Positions 1 through 10,270 of a DNA stretch of 64,000 bases are shown here, piece by piece. The notes below the pieces were generated by a model. The model had not been told where the DNA came from, did not search any database, and saw only the letters and a list, made by a program, of their open reading frames with translations. Made by a program: the position numbers and the translations under genes. Source of the DNA: Klebsiella aerogenes KCTC 2190 (GTDB taxonomy: Bacteria > Pseudomonadota > Gammaproteobacteria > Enterobacterales > Enterobacteriaceae); NCBI RefSeq assembly GCF_000215745.1, contig NC_015663.1, positions 2,232,001 through 2,296,000 of the forward strand, read 5' to 3'. Each line of letters begins with the position of its first letter. The first letter of the stretch is position 1.

Positions 1-51
1 GCGGCCGCGCTGGCAACGCTAAAGCGCCAAACGCGGCATCGGCGGGGAACT

Positions 52-543
52 TTAAGACAGGAAGTTAACGCCCTGTTTCAGTACCAGGTCACAGGCTTTG
101 GTCTTCACTTTTTCAGCCAGCGGGCTGCTACCCAGGGTGTTGAGATTCAACTGCTGGCCGTTATTACTGCTCAGCAATCCCTGTAGCCCTTCCAGATAAC
201 CGGTATCCTGTTTCTGTTTCTCCGGCGTGCTCAGGCCAAGCTTATCCAGTACCTGGTTTTTAACGTTGTCGGCGTTGGTGACCGAGGTCAGTTTTTTTTG
301 CGCGCAATAAGAGAGAACGCCGGCGGCATTGTTCATGCTGCTGGAGGTGAGCGCCTGGTTGCCGCCGTTGAGCAGGCTGGTTAAGGACGACATCGACATA
401 CCGCCGCCGCTTTGCTGGGAACTGCTGCTGAGCTGGCTGGCGGCGCTATTGAGCGAGTCCTGCCAGGAGGCGGCGTAGGTAGGGGCCGCCATCAACGCGC
501 CGGCTGCGATAGCGACGCAAAAAGCTGTCTGCAAAGATTTCAT
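52..543 (-). CDS. yjjA: YjjA, DUF2501 family periplasmic protein
   Basis: A 163-residue protein. It begins with a clear Sec signal peptide: a lysine, a hydrophobic core of about 16 residues, and a likely cleavage after TYAA near residue 24. The mature part is rich in Ser, Gln, Asn and Gly, with two cysteines (CAQKK near residue 81 and CDLVL near 152) that could form a disulfide. It matches the DUF2501/YjjA family in length and in its position just downstream of dnaC. Function is unknown. It lies 65 bases after dnaC on the same strand and may be co-transcribed. A GAAGAG-type ribosome site precedes the ATG. Confidence 0.85.
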   Translation of the reverse strand: MKSLQTAFCVAIAAGALMAAPTYAASWQDSLNSAASQLSSSSQQSGGGMSMSSLTSLLNGGNQALTSSSMNNAAGVLSYCAQKKLTSVTNADNVKNQVLDKLGLSTPEKQKQDTGYLEGLQGLLSSNNGQQLNLNTLGSSPLAEKVKTKACDLVLKQGVNFLS

Positions 544-608
544 AAACGTACTCTTCGTCGTTACTTAAGAATCCCTTCAGTATAACGCCGCTTACGCTCG
601 GAAATCTC

Positions 609-1346
609 TCAATACTCTTTACCGGTAACGCGATCGCGGTAGCTATCCCAGGTGAAATTCACCCACAGGCTATTGCCGAGGCGCATGCGATCCATAACGC
701 GTTCGCCGAGCAGTTTGTTCATTTCATCCATGGTACTGTTAGTCAGCATGCCGGTTGGGCGTTTCGAGGAGGAGCGACGATCGACAATCTGGTTGATAAT
801 CACTTTCTCGTAGCGTGATTCGGTTTGCATACCGATTTCGTCGATAACCAGCAGATCGACCCGGCTCAGGTCGCTGAGCAGTTGCTCTTCGCTGGTTTCC
901 CGATTACCAAAGGTATCTTTCATCGCCGACATAATATCGGCGACGGTGATGATTAATACCGATTTACCGCGCAGCAGCAGCTCGTTGCAGATAGCGGCGG
1001 CAAGATGATTTTTACCGGTGCCCGGCTTGCCGGAGAAGATGAAGCTCGCAATATTGCCGTCAAACTCTTCAACGTACTGGCGGGCGCGGGACAGGGCGAT
1101 CATCTGCCCGTCGTTTTCGACCCGGTAATTATCGAATGAACAGTTCTGATGTAATGGACGGATCCCGGAGCGATTAAAGGTGCGCTGCATTTTCATCGCC
1201 CGATTTTCCCGCTCCAGCGCCTCTGAACGCAGCCTACCTTGCTCTTTTTGCCAGGCCAACAGCTCTTCGCCGGTTTTAAACGCCGGTTGCACGTGGGCTG
1301 GCATCATTTTTTGCAGGCGCTTCATGAGATCGCCAACGTTTTTCAT
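609..1346 (-). CDS. dnaC: DnaC, replicative helicase loader
   Basis: AAA+ ATPase that delivers the DnaB helicase to single-stranded DNA at oriC and at restarting forks. The Walker A motif GKPGTGKNH and Walker B LLVIDEIG are both present, with an arginine-rich C-terminal part. Two in-frame ATGs lie 6 bases apart. The upstream one (ending at 1352) overlaps the dnaT stop as ATGA but leaves no space after the GAGG ribosome site. The second (1346) sits 6 bases after GAGG and gives 245 residues, the usual E. coli length, so it is preferred. It is downstream of dnaT and probably translationally coupled to it. Confidence 0.97.
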   Translation of the reverse strand: MKNVGDLMKRLQKMMPAHVQPAFKTGEELLAWQKEQGRLRSEALERENRAMKMQRTFNRSGIRPLHQNCSFDNYRVENDGQMIALSRARQYVEEFDGNIASFIFSGKPGTGKNHLAAAICNELLLRGKSVLIITVADIMSAMKDTFGNRETSEEQLLSDLSRVDLLVIDEIGMQTESRYEKVIINQIVDRRSSSKRPTGMLTNSTMDEMNKLLGERVMDRMRLGNSLWVNFTWDSYRDRVTGKEY

Positions 1347-1348
1347 GC

Positions 1349-1888
1349 TCATCCTCGGAAACCTCGCGGGATCTGGTTATCGGGTTCGCTAATAGCGTTC
1401 ACATCGCGCTTCGGCTGCCCGCCGTTGCTGGCGCGGCCGATTTGCACGCTACGCGCCAGCTTCTGCTGCCACTGCACGTGGTGGAAAACTTTGCCTTCCG
1501 CCTGCCAGTAGGCGACGAAGGCGGCCAGTTCTTCCGGGGTGACCGGCTGCGTCAGGGCGATACCCCACAGCGCCGCCAGACGCTGAAAATCGGCATCCGG
1601 CTGCCAGCCGGCATACATGGCGAATTTTCCCATCGGCACGGCGACGGGCGCGGCGCTCGGCTCATCAAAGAACTGCGCATCCAGCGCGATATCGCTGGTG
1701 GGGCGCGCCAGTTTAGCTTCCAGCTCCAGCAGCTGCGCCAGGCGCTCCGGCGTCAGCGCGTAAAACGCCGGGGCGTTATTGGCAAATACGGCGACGGCGC
1801 CGCTGGCTGATTTTTGCAGCCTGGCCGCGTGGTTCTCGACGAAATCGTCAAGACCGCAAAAGTCGGTGGTTAAAATTCGTGAAGACAT
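1349..1888 (-). CDS. dnaT: DnaT, primosomal protein i
   Basis: A 179-residue primosome component that helps PriA and PriB load DnaB-DnaC at stalled replication forks. The length and the C-terminal half ([22 protein letters not shown], ending in RGFRG) match DnaT closely. The N-terminal half is the more variable oligomerisation part. It is the first gene of the leftward dnaT-dnaC(-yjjA) unit, and its stop codon overlaps the start region of dnaC. Confidence 0.97.
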   Translation of the reverse strand: MSSRILTTDFCGLDDFVENHAARLQKSASGAVAVFANNAPAFYALTPERLAQLLELEAKLARPTSDIALDAQFFDEPSAAPVAVPMGKFAMYAGWQPDADFQRLAALWGIALTQPVTPEELAAFVAYWQAEGKVFHHVQWQQKLARSVQIGRASNGGQPKRDVNAISEPDNQIPRGFRG

Positions 1889-1973
1889 AACGCTATCTCA
1901 ACTCTGAACAGCAAAGAGTGGGGGAATTGCTGACATAGTAGCATAGTGCGAGGCCAGGAAGCAGCGCTGGCGG

Positions 1974-2447
1974 TTACACGCGCGGGCGTTTGCGATAGAG
2001 CCACAGACCGGGAATAGACAGCCCGATAGAGAGCGCCCCGACGATGGAGGAGGCTTTTAAAAAGTTGCTCAACAGCATAATCATCATCTCTTCGGAGTAA
2101 CCAAAATGGCTGATTTTGACGGCCGAGATCATCGCCGTATAAGCCGAAATCCCAGGGAACATCGGGATCACCGCGGCGACGGTAAATATCTTCGGGTGCG
2201 CCAGATACCAGCGCGACCACTGAATGCCGATACTACCGACCAGTAACGCGGCGAGAAAGGTGGCCCATTCTATATTGAAGCCTGCGCTCATCATCACCAT
2301 CCGCGAGCCGTGGCCGATAGCGCCCAGTAACGCGCACCAGCGCAGCGCGCGCTGTGGGACGTTGAACACCATCGCAAAGCCGACAGCAGGGATGGCCGCC
2401 AGCGCCATATCCTGCGCCAGGTCGAAAAGATAAGAGATTATGCCCAT
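1974..2447 (-). CDS. yjjB: YjjB, small subunit of ThrE-family exporter
   Basis: Integral membrane protein of 157 residues with four or five hydrophobic segments, belonging to the ThrE/DUF3815 family. With YjjP it forms a two-part exporter; in E. coli the YjjPB pair has been linked to succinate efflux under anaerobic conditions. The ATG at 2447 is chosen over an in-frame GTG at 2462 because it gives the E. coli length and follows a GGGGG stretch at suitable distance. The start lies inside the end of yjjP (10-base overlap), which suggests coupled translation. Confidence 0.93.
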   Translation of the reverse strand: MGIISYLFDLAQDMALAAIPAVGFAMVFNVPQRALRWCALLGAIGHGSRMVMMSAGFNIEWATFLAALLVGSIGIQWSRWYLAHPKIFTVAAVIPMFPGISAYTAMISAVKISHFGYSEEMMIMLLSNFLKASSIVGALSIGLSIPGLWLYRKRPRV

Positions 2448-3214
2448 CCGCGTAGCCCCCACATGGTCATTGCCATTACCACCCCGATACAGGTCGCCAG
2501 CGTCAGCAGGCTGGCGATCGCCCAGCGGGCCAGCCCGGTATTGATATGGCCCTTGAACATATCGGCCACGGCGTTAATTAACGGAAAGCCGGGAACCAGC
2601 AACAGCACGCTGGCGGCCATGGCGATAGTCGGCGTCTCGCTAAATGCCGGCAGACGCAGCATCAGCCCGGAAATGGTGGTGGCGACAAAGGCGGTAATGC
2701 AGAAATTAATCTGCGGATGCATGGAACGGTGGGTTAGCAGCTGGCGAATATACATGGCGACGGTACTGGCGAAGAAGGTAACCACCGCGCCATCCCAACC
2801 GCCGTTGTTCAATTTACAAAAGCAGGCGCAGGAGAGGCCGACCATTAATACCAGTAGCCAGCGCGGGTAGCGTAAGGGTTTGATCTGCGAGAAGCGCTTC
2901 TCGACGTCTTTGTAATCCAACAGCTTATGTTCGGCCATGATCACAATATGCTGTACCTCCGTCACCACATGCATGTTAATTCCGCGATCGCTGTTTTTAC
3001 GCGTGGAGGTGAGACATTCGCCGTCTTTAATCGTGGTGAGCACGATCGCATTAGAGGAGATAGCGCTTTCAACGCTATCCATACCTAACGCCCGCCCGAG
3101 GCGGGTAGAAAGCTCCTCAACCAGCGCGCTTTCCGCACCATGCTGGAGTAAGTAAAGGGCACACTGGATGCACAACCGGGTGACGGCGCGCTGCTCTGAT
3201 TTATCTGCCTGCAT
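2438..3214 (-). CDS. yjjP: YjjP, large subunit of ThrE-family exporter
   Basis: A 258-residue protein with a soluble N-terminal domain (residues 1-115, with the family's [15 protein letters not shown] stretch) followed by about five membrane helices, including the conserved [18 protein letters not shown] and [14 protein letters not shown] segments. This is the classical split of ThrE into a large YjjP and a small YjjB part. The pair is leftward and divergent from pobA. Transport of succinate is known for the E. coli pair; the substrate here is inferred. Confidence 0.93.
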   Translation of the reverse strand: MQADKSEQRAVTRLCIQCALYLLQHGAESALVEELSTRLGRALGMDSVESAISSNAIVLTTIKDGECLTSTRKNSDRGINMHVVTEVQHIVIMAEHKLLDYKDVEKRFSQIKPLRYPRWLLVLMVGLSCACFCKLNNGGWDGAVVTFFASTVAMYIRQLLTHRSMHPQINFCITAFVATTISGLMLRLPAFSETPTIAMAASVLLLVPGFPLINAVADMFKGHINTGLARWAIASLLTLATCIGVVMAMTMWGLRGWA

Positions 3215-3342
3215 AAGTACCTGCTGTCCGCGTCTCTATTGATACTTGTACCTGAACTCCACCCCGTTGTGCGGCGTGCCGGATCAAACAATGTGCAAAA
3301 ATTGCTCCATCAATGGCGTTGGCTGAAATTTGAACCGCGCCA

Positions 3343-3368
3343 CACTTTCACCACTTCGTTGGAAAGTG
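3343..3368. promoter_or_regulatory. Candidate operator between yjjP and pobA
   Basis: In the 270-base divergent gap, a perfect 7-base inverted repeat CACTTTC ... GAAAGTG is separated by 12 bases. About 45 bases to its left lies a second short palindrome, GCAAAAATTGC. Either could be the binding site of the AraC-type regulator encoded after pobA. No experimentally known PobR site of this family was matched, so this is a structural observation only. Confidence 0.3.
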
Positions 3369-3460
3369 CAATTTTTACCGCCATTCATCCCTTCTTTTTC
3401 CCGTTTGAGTTATCAAAAATGCATCCAGGAACTTTTAGTAAACAAAAAATAAACAAATAA

Positions 3461-4669
<1,209 letters not shown>

Positions 4670-4693
4670 CGGCTAACGAAAACCGGAGATGCC

Positions 4694-5563
4694 ATGTCGA
4701 CCGCAAGTACGATCCCTGTTTTTAAATTATATGGCGAAGAGCGCGGTTGGCCGACGCCGGATCTGCTGCATTGTGAATCCATTTTACAGCGCAGCAGCCT
4801 TTATGAGTGGCATATCCGCGTGCATCAACATGCCGAAATGGTGCAGCTATTGTATCTGCACAAGGGGCGCGCTGAAATCGAAGTTGAGGGCGCGACGAGG
4901 GTCATGACCGAAGCCTGTATTCAGGTTGTGCCGGCATTATGCATTCATGGCTTCCGTTTTTCCCCCGGTACTCAGGGATTTGTCCTGTCGCTTTCATTGC
5001 CGCTGCTGAGCCGCTTTGAAAGCCAGTTTGGTCGAACGCTTGATGTGCTATCACAGCCGCAGTGCGTGGCGGTAAAACGCTCACGTGGCCATATTCACTC
5101 GCTGTTTACCGCTTTGCGTGAAGAGTACTGCGAGGAGCATGATGCGCGAGAAATGATGCTGCATTCGCTGCTGGGGGCGCTCCTGGTCTGGTTAAACCGC
5201 CAGTGTCAGCCGACATCGGTGACAGAAGACAAAGCCGAACGTAAGCGCAGCGTCATGCGCCATTTTTCCCGCCTGATTGAAAGCCATTACCGGGAGCATC
5301 TGCCGCTGGCTGAATATGCAAAGCTAGTGGGGCTTTCCACAACGCATTTAAATTATTTGTGTCGTGAATTTCATGGCTGCAGCGCATTAGGCGTCTTACA
5401 TCGACGCTTAATGTTAGAAGCGCGGCGTAACCTGCAATATACCAGCATGACCATCACACAACTTTCTGATTATTTAGGGTTTACTGACGCTGCTTATTTT
5501 TCGAGATTCTTTCGGCGATATAGCGGAATCTCGCCAAAAGCATTTAGGAAAGAAATTAAATAA
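4694..5563 (+). CDS. pobR: PobR-like AraC-family regulator of pobA
   Basis: A 289-residue AraC/XylS regulator. Residues about 20-95 form a cupin-like sensor (HIRVHQHAEMVQLLYLHKG) that would bind the aromatic effector. Residues about 185-285 hold the two helix-turn-helix motifs, ending with the typical YLGFTDAAYFSRFFRRYSGISPKAFR signature in two parts. It lies 24 bases after pobA in the same orientation, so it probably senses 4-hydroxybenzoate and activates pobA. The gene symbol is assigned by context; PobR of Acinetobacter is IclR-type, so the name marks role, not orthology. Confidence 0.8.
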   Translation: MSTASTIPVFKLYGEERGWPTPDLLHCESILQRSSLYEWHIRVHQHAEMVQLLYLHKGRAEIEVEGATRVMTEACIQVVPALCIHGFRFSPGTQGFVLSLSLPLLSRFESQFGRTLDVLSQPQCVAVKRSRGHIHSLFTALREEYCEEHDAREMMLHSLLGALLVWLNRQCQPTSVTEDKAERKRSVMRHFSRLIESHYREHLPLAEYAKLVGLSTTHLNYLCREFHGCSALGVLHRRLMLEARRNLQYTSMTITQLSDYLGFTDAAYFSRFFRRYSGISPKAFRKEIK

Positions 5564-5821
5564 GTTATTTATTTAATTCTTAAGGTAATTTTTCTAATGA
5601 GGGCTTTAATTTTTCTAATTTATTGATGGCATCATTTTGTGTTAGGGTAAATCGTTGGTGAGAGTAATAGTTATATATCCCTCACGGTTATGGAATTAAC
5701 TTCAGGGCGTGCATTATGCCCACCAGGGACGATAAAGATTCAATAGGTGAAATAATATTATAGTAGCCATTCATCCGTCATTTATTTCGGGTGTGAATCT
5801 TTGACAGGATGCGGAGGTTTT

Positions 5822-6544
5822 ATGTTGCCAGGACAAGGTAAATTTGGCGTCATTATTAGTAGAATACCGGTTATGCAATCCGGCCTGAAGGCTATTTTAA
5901 GGGAACATCTTCCTGATTACGAACTAAGTTTCTGTGGTTCGCAGGATGAACTCACGTTACTGCAGCTTCGCCGCGCCGTACTGGTCGTCGTTGACCTCTC
6001 CGGACACATTGAACGCCCGCGAGATATTTGTGAGCATTATTATTCGTTAATGAATCAATACCGGGATATTCACTGGATTTTTATGGTTGGCCACTCCTGC
6101 TTCCCTTTGGCAGTCGAGTTTCTCATGCGGCCGGAGAGTTCGCTGATTTCTGATAGCGAGCCGGTAAGACGTTTCATTGAAGTCATCCGCGCCGGCAAAC
6201 TTTCTGCTGAGAGAATTAGCCAGACACTTTTTTCACCCGAGATGGATAACTTAGGTGATGACGCTGGCGAGACGGTCATCTTAACTTTTTCAGAACGCAA
6301 AGTTTTGCGGCTTCTGGCAAAAGGGTGGGGAATTAACCAGATTGCTGCCTTGTTGAAAAAGAGCAATAAAACGATAAGCGCGCAGAAAAATAGCGCCATG
6401 CGCCGACTTTCGTTACGCAGTAATGCAGAAATGTATGCCTGGATCAATAGCGCTCAAGGAATGAAGGAACTGAATCTGTATTCAGCCTATGGAGATAACA
6501 CGGAATGGAAAAAAATCTCACAACACGATGTGTCGCTATCGTAG
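5822..6544 (+). CDS. yjjQ: YjjQ, LuxR-type transcription regulator
   Basis: DNA-binding regulator with a degenerate receiver-like N-terminal domain (residues 1-145) and a LuxR-type HTH near residues 155-215 ([36 protein letters not shown], given in parts). The start is set at the ATG at 5822, because GGAGG sits 5-6 bases upstream. An in-frame TTG at 5801 has no such site. This gives 240 residues, close to E. coli YjjQ. In E. coli YjjQ represses motility and other genes, and the operon is silenced by H-NS; the AT-rich 250-base upstream region is consistent with that. The last 40 bases overlap bglJ. Confidence 0.92.
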   Translation: MLPGQGKFGVIISRIPVMQSGLKAILREHLPDYELSFCGSQDELTLLQLRRAVLVVVDLSGHIERPRDICEHYYSLMNQYRDIHWIFMVGHSCFPLAVEFLMRPESSLISDSEPVRRFIEVIRAGKLSAERISQTLFSPEMDNLGDDAGETVILTFSERKVLRLLAKGWGINQIAALLKKSNKTISAQKNSAMRRLSLRSNAEMYAWINSAQGMKELNLYSAYGDNTEWKKISQHDVSLS

Positions 6545-7185
6545 AAAAATGCGCAATGACTGAGACGGCGCTTCGTTACATTTTAAGTAACGATGCGGGT
6601 AAAAGATATAGCATTCATTTTTATAAAGATACTCAGGCTCTAAAGCGCGAATTCGCTTCCAAAAACTTTATTGCCGTTATTTTTTCTCTTTCCGGTAGCA
6701 GGCGTATTCGTCTGGAAAGCCTGCTCTTCTTACACGAGATTGCGCAAACTCGTCCCGAAATACAGCGAATCGTACTGGCGGATAATACGGCGGAAATGCG
6801 TCTGATCAGCCATCTGACGCCATCAAGCCCGCAAACTATCCTCAATAAATCATCTTGTCTTACTCGCCTGCAAGAACGTTTACTGCAGCTAATTGAACAG
6901 GCGCCGCTGGACAAAGAAAGTATTCTCAATCGCAGCTATAGCTCCTGCGGGCAAATTCTTAGCCCAACCGAGCATACGATCCTGCGTTACATGACTTACG
7001 GCTATTCACTGCCCGAAATAGCCACCCGGCTTGATAGAAATATCAAAACCATTCGCGCGCATAAATTTAATGCAATGACCAAACTGGGTGTGAACTCTGA
7101 CATTGGCTTGCTCAGCGCGGCAGACATTCTGCTGTGTCTGCCGGCTAATAATGACGACGGCCGGGGAATGCGCCTGGCGCAATAA
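6505..7185 (+). CDS. bglJ: BglJ, RcsB-partner transcription activator
   Basis: A 226-residue LuxR-type regulator. The N-terminal domain resembles a receiver without the phospho-acceptor setting. The C-terminal HTH contains [35 protein letters not shown] and AMTKLGV. In E. coli BglJ forms heterodimers with RcsB and activates bgl and many other H-NS-repressed promoters. The gene starts 40 bases inside yjjQ in another frame, so translation is probably coupled. The N-terminal half has diverged strongly from E. coli, while the HTH is well kept. Confidence 0.9.
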   Translation: MEKNLTTRCVAIVEKCAMTETALRYILSNDAGKRYSIHFYKDTQALKREFASKNFIAVIFSLSGSRRIRLESLLFLHEIAQTRPEIQRIVLADNTAEMRLISHLTPSSPQTILNKSSCLTRLQERLLQLIEQAPLDKESILNRSYSSCGQILSPTEHTILRYMTYGYSLPEIATRLDRNIKTIRAHKFNAMTKLGVNSDIGLLSAADILLCLPANNDDGRGMRLAQ

Positions 7186-7193
7186 CTGGCAAT

Positions 7194-7652
7194 CTACAGG
7201 CAGACGTCGACCCAGTCGGCTTCTGTCAGTTGCGCCATACGTTCAGGTGAAATTCGTACCGCGCTATGAATAGCCCCCGCTGCTGGCAGAACTTCGGGAT
7301 ATTGTTTGAGCGAGATATCGCAGTAAACCGGCAGCGGATTTTCCAGGCCAAACGGGCAGACGCCGCCGACGGGATGGCCAGTGAGCGTAACGACTTCATC
7401 GCTGCTGAGCATGCGCGCTTTCGCCCCGAAAGCGTCTTTCAGTTTTTTATTATCAAGCCGGGCATCACCTTTGGCGACGATTAATATAACCCGGTCTTTT
7501 ACTTTTAAAGATAAAGTCTTAGCGATTTGCCCCGGCTCGACTCGATGCGCGGCGGCGGCAAGCGCAACGGTCGCCGTGCTTTGATTCAATTCGATGATTT
7601 CAATATCGGGGGCATGTTCAGCAAAAAACTGCCTCACGGACTGCAGACTCAT
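7194..7652 (-). CDS. YbaK/EbsC-family aminoacyl-tRNA editing protein
   Basis: A 152-residue stand-alone YbaK/ProRS-INS domain. The signature KTLSLKV, the conserved KGDARLDNKKLK and the GHPVGGVCPFGL loop match the trans-editing deacylase family that removes mischarged amino acids from tRNA. Its substrate cannot be read from the sequence; the GG(V/I) loop is shared with the Cys-tRNA(Pro) deacylase YbaK, but this is a separate paralogue and shorter at the N terminus. It is convergent with bglJ (8 bases between stops). Its ribosome site is AGGAG, 6 bases before ATG. Confidence 0.8.
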   Translation of the reverse strand: MSLQSVRQFFAEHAPDIEIIELNQSTATVALAAAAHRVEPGQIAKTLSLKVKDRVILIVAKGDARLDNKKLKDAFGAKARMLSSDEVVTLTGHPVGGVCPFGLENPLPVYCDISLKQYPEVLPAAGAIHSAVRISPERMAQLTEADWVDVCL

Positions 7653-7765
7653 GGGGTTCTCCTGATAGTTTTCCGCTTAAATCTGTCACAAGGCCGGAAA
7701 TCTGTAAATATTGTCGATAGATAATCAGGAATTATTCTGATTTCTGGATCTTCTTCACAATCGCC

Positions 7766-7790
7766 GCAACCGGTTACTGTAACCGGTTGC
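7766..7790. promoter_or_regulatory. 25-bp perfect palindrome, probable LacI-type operator pair
   Basis: Two 12-base arms, GCAACCGGTTAC and GTAACCGGTTGC, flank a single T and are exact reverse complements. Each arm also contains the self-palindromic AACCGGTT with a central CpG, typical of LacI/GalR-family half-operators, so this could be two operators 13 bases apart. It lies about 200 bases before the PTS EIIC start, in the 336-base gap between the YbaK-family gene and that EIIC. No LacI-type regulator is encoded nearby. The rest of the gap holds no gene. Confidence 0.55.
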
Positions 7791-7988
7791 AGTATGACCT
7801 TCGTCGATGAATACTGACAAGGTAACTCCCTGTAGCAAAGATAACTAACAGCCGCGCGTGAGATATTCCTGCTGACAATATGGCGACCTTAAACCCCGGG
7901 TAGCTACTGTCCATACGCAGTTAATTTCAGCATAGCGGCAAGATTACCGTTGTTGGGCCTGTTTCGATAGCCTGTCAGGAGGGCTGCT

Positions 7989-9332
7989 ATGTCTGCTAAC
8001 CATGCTGCGTTTAATCTGATATTTCGCTTTGTAGAGAACTATATAAGTCCCGTTGCCGGGCGCATTTCTTCGCAGCGCCACGTCATGGCTATTCGTGACG
8101 GATTTATCTCGGCCATGCCGTTTATGATCGTGGGTTCCTTTCTCTTAGTCTTCGCTTATCCGCCTTTTTCGCCGGATACTACCTGGGGCTTCGCCCGCGC
8201 CTGGCTGGATTTGGCTAAAGAGTTCGAAGGACGCATTCTGACGCCTTTTGATATGACCATGGGCATCATGTCCATTTATATCTGCGCGGCGATTTCCTAC
8301 AACCTGGGCAAGCATTATGAAAAGGCGCACCAGCTCGATCCTTTCATGTGCGCCATGCTGTCGATCATGGCGTTCCTGCTGATCGCTGCGCCAAAAACCA
8401 ATGGCAGTTTGCCGGTTGATAGTCTTGGCGGCACCGGGATCTTTACCGCGATCCTGGTGGCGATTTATTGCGTGGAGATGATGCGATTCCTGAAGGCGCA
8501 CAATATCGGGATCCGTCTTCCGGATCAGGTGCCGCCGATGATCAAAAACTCGTTCGATTTGCTGATCCCGGTCCTGGTGGTGGTGCTGACGCTCTATCCG
8601 TTGAGTCTGTTTATCCAGCATCATTTCGACATGCTGATCCCGCAGGCCATCATGGCTATCTTTAAGCCATTGGTCTCTGCCGCAGATTCATTACCGGCCA
8701 TTCTGCTGGCAGTGTTGATTGGCCACCTGCTGTGGTTCGCAGGGATTCACGGGGCGGCGATTGTCTCCGGCATGCTGCAGATGTTCTGGCTCACTAATCT
8801 GGGGATGAACCAGCAGGCCCTGGCGCAGGGCGCGCCGCTGCCGCATATTTTTATGGAAGCGTTCTGGACGTTCTTCATCGTTGTCGGCGGTTCCGGCGCA
8901 ACTATGGGGCTGGTGTTCTGCTATCTGCGCAGCCGTTCCGCGCATTTGCGCTCTATCGGCCGTTTAAGCGTGGTGCCAAGCCTGTTTAACATTAACGAGC
9001 CGGTTATCTTTGGCACGCCTATCGTGATGAACCCGGTATTCTTTATTCCGTTCCTGCTGGCGCCGATGGTTAACGCGGTGATTGCCTGGGCGGCCATGAA
9101 GTTGGATCTGATCGGTCGTGTTATCTCCGTTGTGCCGTGGACGGCGCCGGCGCCGATTGGCGGCGCATGGGCGTTGGGATGGGATTTCCGCGCGGCGATT
9201 CTGGTCGTTGTCCTCGCTTGCGTATCGGCTATCATCTACTTCCCGTTCTTTAAAGTGTACGAAAAGCAACTGCTGGCGCAGGAAGCTGAAGAGGCGCAGC
9301 GCGCGGCGCAGGAGAGCGAGCAGACCGCATAA
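7989..9332 (+). CDS. Orphan PTS EIIC permease, lactose/cellobiose/chitobiose family
   Basis: A 447-residue membrane permease with about ten hydrophobic segments. The family features are FISAMPFMIVGSFLLV near residue 38-53, the GIHGAAIVSGM segment near 255-265, and the NINEPVIFG motif near 337-345 that lies close to the sugar in ChbC-type structures. No EIIA or EIIB gene is adjacent, so it must borrow partners encoded elsewhere. The chitobiose-type partners are plausible, given the chitinase locus 50 kb away, but this is inference. The start follows AGGAGGG. A palindromic operator lies upstream and a GC-rich hairpin follows the stop. Confidence 0.85.
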   Translation: MSANHAAFNLIFRFVENYISPVAGRISSQRHVMAIRDGFISAMPFMIVGSFLLVFAYPPFSPDTTWGFARAWLDLAKEFEGRILTPFDMTMGIMSIYICAAISYNLGKHYEKAHQLDPFMCAMLSIMAFLLIAAPKTNGSLPVDSLGGTGIFTAILVAIYCVEMMRFLKAHNIGIRLPDQVPPMIKNSFDLLIPVLVVVLTLYPLSLFIQHHFDMLIPQAIMAIFKPLVSAADSLPAILLAVLIGHLLWFAGIHGAAIVSGMLQMFWLTNLGMNQQALAQGAPLPHIFMEAFWTFFIVVGGSGATMGLVFCYLRSRSAHLRSIGRLSVVPSLFNINEPVIFGTPIVMNPVFFIPFLLAPMVNAVIAWAAMKLDLIGRVISVVPWTAPAPIGGAWALGWDFRAAILVVVLACVSAIIYFPFFKVYEKQLLAQEAEEAQRAAQESEQTA

Positions 9333-9339
9333 AATGACA

Positions 9340-9362
9340 ACGGGCGGCATATTGCCGCCCGT
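9340..9362. terminator. Bidirectional hairpin between EIIC and fhuF
   Basis: A perfect 9-bp stem, ACGGGCGGC with GCCGCCCGT, has a 5-base loop. It sits between two convergent genes whose stops are 37 bases apart. The T-runs on both sides are short, so termination strength is uncertain. Confidence 0.6.
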
Positions 9363-9369
9363 CAGGTAA

Positions 9370-10158
9370 TTACTTTAACGTGCAGTCGCCGCATTGTTGA
9401 ACGTCCGGCAGGCGATAACGCTGACAGCAAGTTCGACGTACCAGCAGCCCTTCGCGCAGGACTACCGTTCGCCACAGCGGGTTATCCTCGCCACTGGCCT
9501 GTTGTTTTGCAAAAAAACAGTGTTGACGTAGCGCGTTCACCTGCTCGTCGCCAAGCAGATTTTTCATTTCACCGAGATACCAGTTAATCAGATAGCCGGT
9601 ATTGCTCCAGATAAGCTTACCGTTAATGTCGCCGGTAGCTTCCAGCGCTTCCACCACCGGTTTCAGGGCTTTATTGACCAACATATCCATACGCGCTTGC
9701 GCGGGAAGCATCAACGCATCATGGTCGGCATGCACGTCAATCCAGAAGCAAGCCGCGCGCCCGCTTTCATGGAATTCAACGCGAAAATGCTCCGGTTCAA
9801 GGCTAATTGCCTGTTCTTCCGTAAGCAACGCAAGCATTAGCGGCGGCACCAGCAGGCCGATATACCACTGCGCCCACAGTGAAAGCAGGGGTTTTTGTTC
9901 GCGCGGTTGGCTGGGCTGATGGCGATAAATATGGTCGGAATAGGTGGACAGTAATGAACTAAGGGACGTTGGTCGTGACCATTCCGCGAGGGGTAGAGCA
10001 AACGGGGGAGCTTCTTCATCCAGACGCAGGAAATCCAGTAGATGCGGGCGTACCGCAGCGATCTTTTCCCGTACCGCATTCGCCAATGCATGCTCGACGG
10101 GCGCAAGCGGCGCACGCCAGATGATGTCATCGCTGAAGGAGAAGGTACGGTAAGCCAT
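9370..10158 (-). CDS. fhuF: FhuF, ferric siderophore reductase
   Basis: A cytoplasmic [2Fe-2S] protein of 262 residues that reduces iron in imported hydroxamate siderophores. The diagnostic C-terminal cluster-binding pattern is complete: CC, ten residues, C, two residues, C (CCQRYRLPDVQQCGDC). The length equals E. coli FhuF. The upstream region carries a Fur-like sequence. It is leftward and convergent with the EIIC gene. Confidence 0.95.
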   Translation of the reverse strand: MAYRTFSFSDDIIWRAPLAPVEHALANAVREKIAAVRPHLLDFLRLDEEAPPFALPLAEWSRPTSLSSLLSTYSDHIYRHQPSQPREQKPLLSLWAQWYIGLLVPPLMLALLTEEQAISLEPEHFRVEFHESGRAACFWIDVHADHDALMLPAQARMDMLVNKALKPVVEALEATGDINGKLIWSNTGYLINWYLGEMKNLLGDEQVNALRQHCFFAKQQASGEDNPLWRTVVLREGLLVRRTCCQRYRLPDVQQCGDCTLK

Positions 10159-10180
10159 CAGATTTCCAGATACAAATCTA

Positions 10181-10199
10181 AATGATAATGATTGCTGAT
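10181..10199 (-). promoter_or_regulatory. Fur box upstream of fhuF
   Basis: The stretch AATGATAATGATTGCTGA contains GATAATGATT, which matches the first half of the Fur consensus GATAATGATAATCATTATC very well. It lies 20-40 bases before the fhuF start, where iron-bound Fur would block the promoter. fhuF is a classical Fur target. Confidence 0.65.
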
Positions 10200-10270
10200 A
10201 CTAGTTGTTCGTTGCAGGGAGCGCAAGCGATTTGTCAGCGCCGCATATCCCTCGCGGCGGGCTGGAAGCG

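Noticed and set aside
7653..7988. A small gene in the gap before the PTS permease
   Set aside because: Short frames exist but none has a ribosome site or recognisable sequence; the gap is better explained as a control region.
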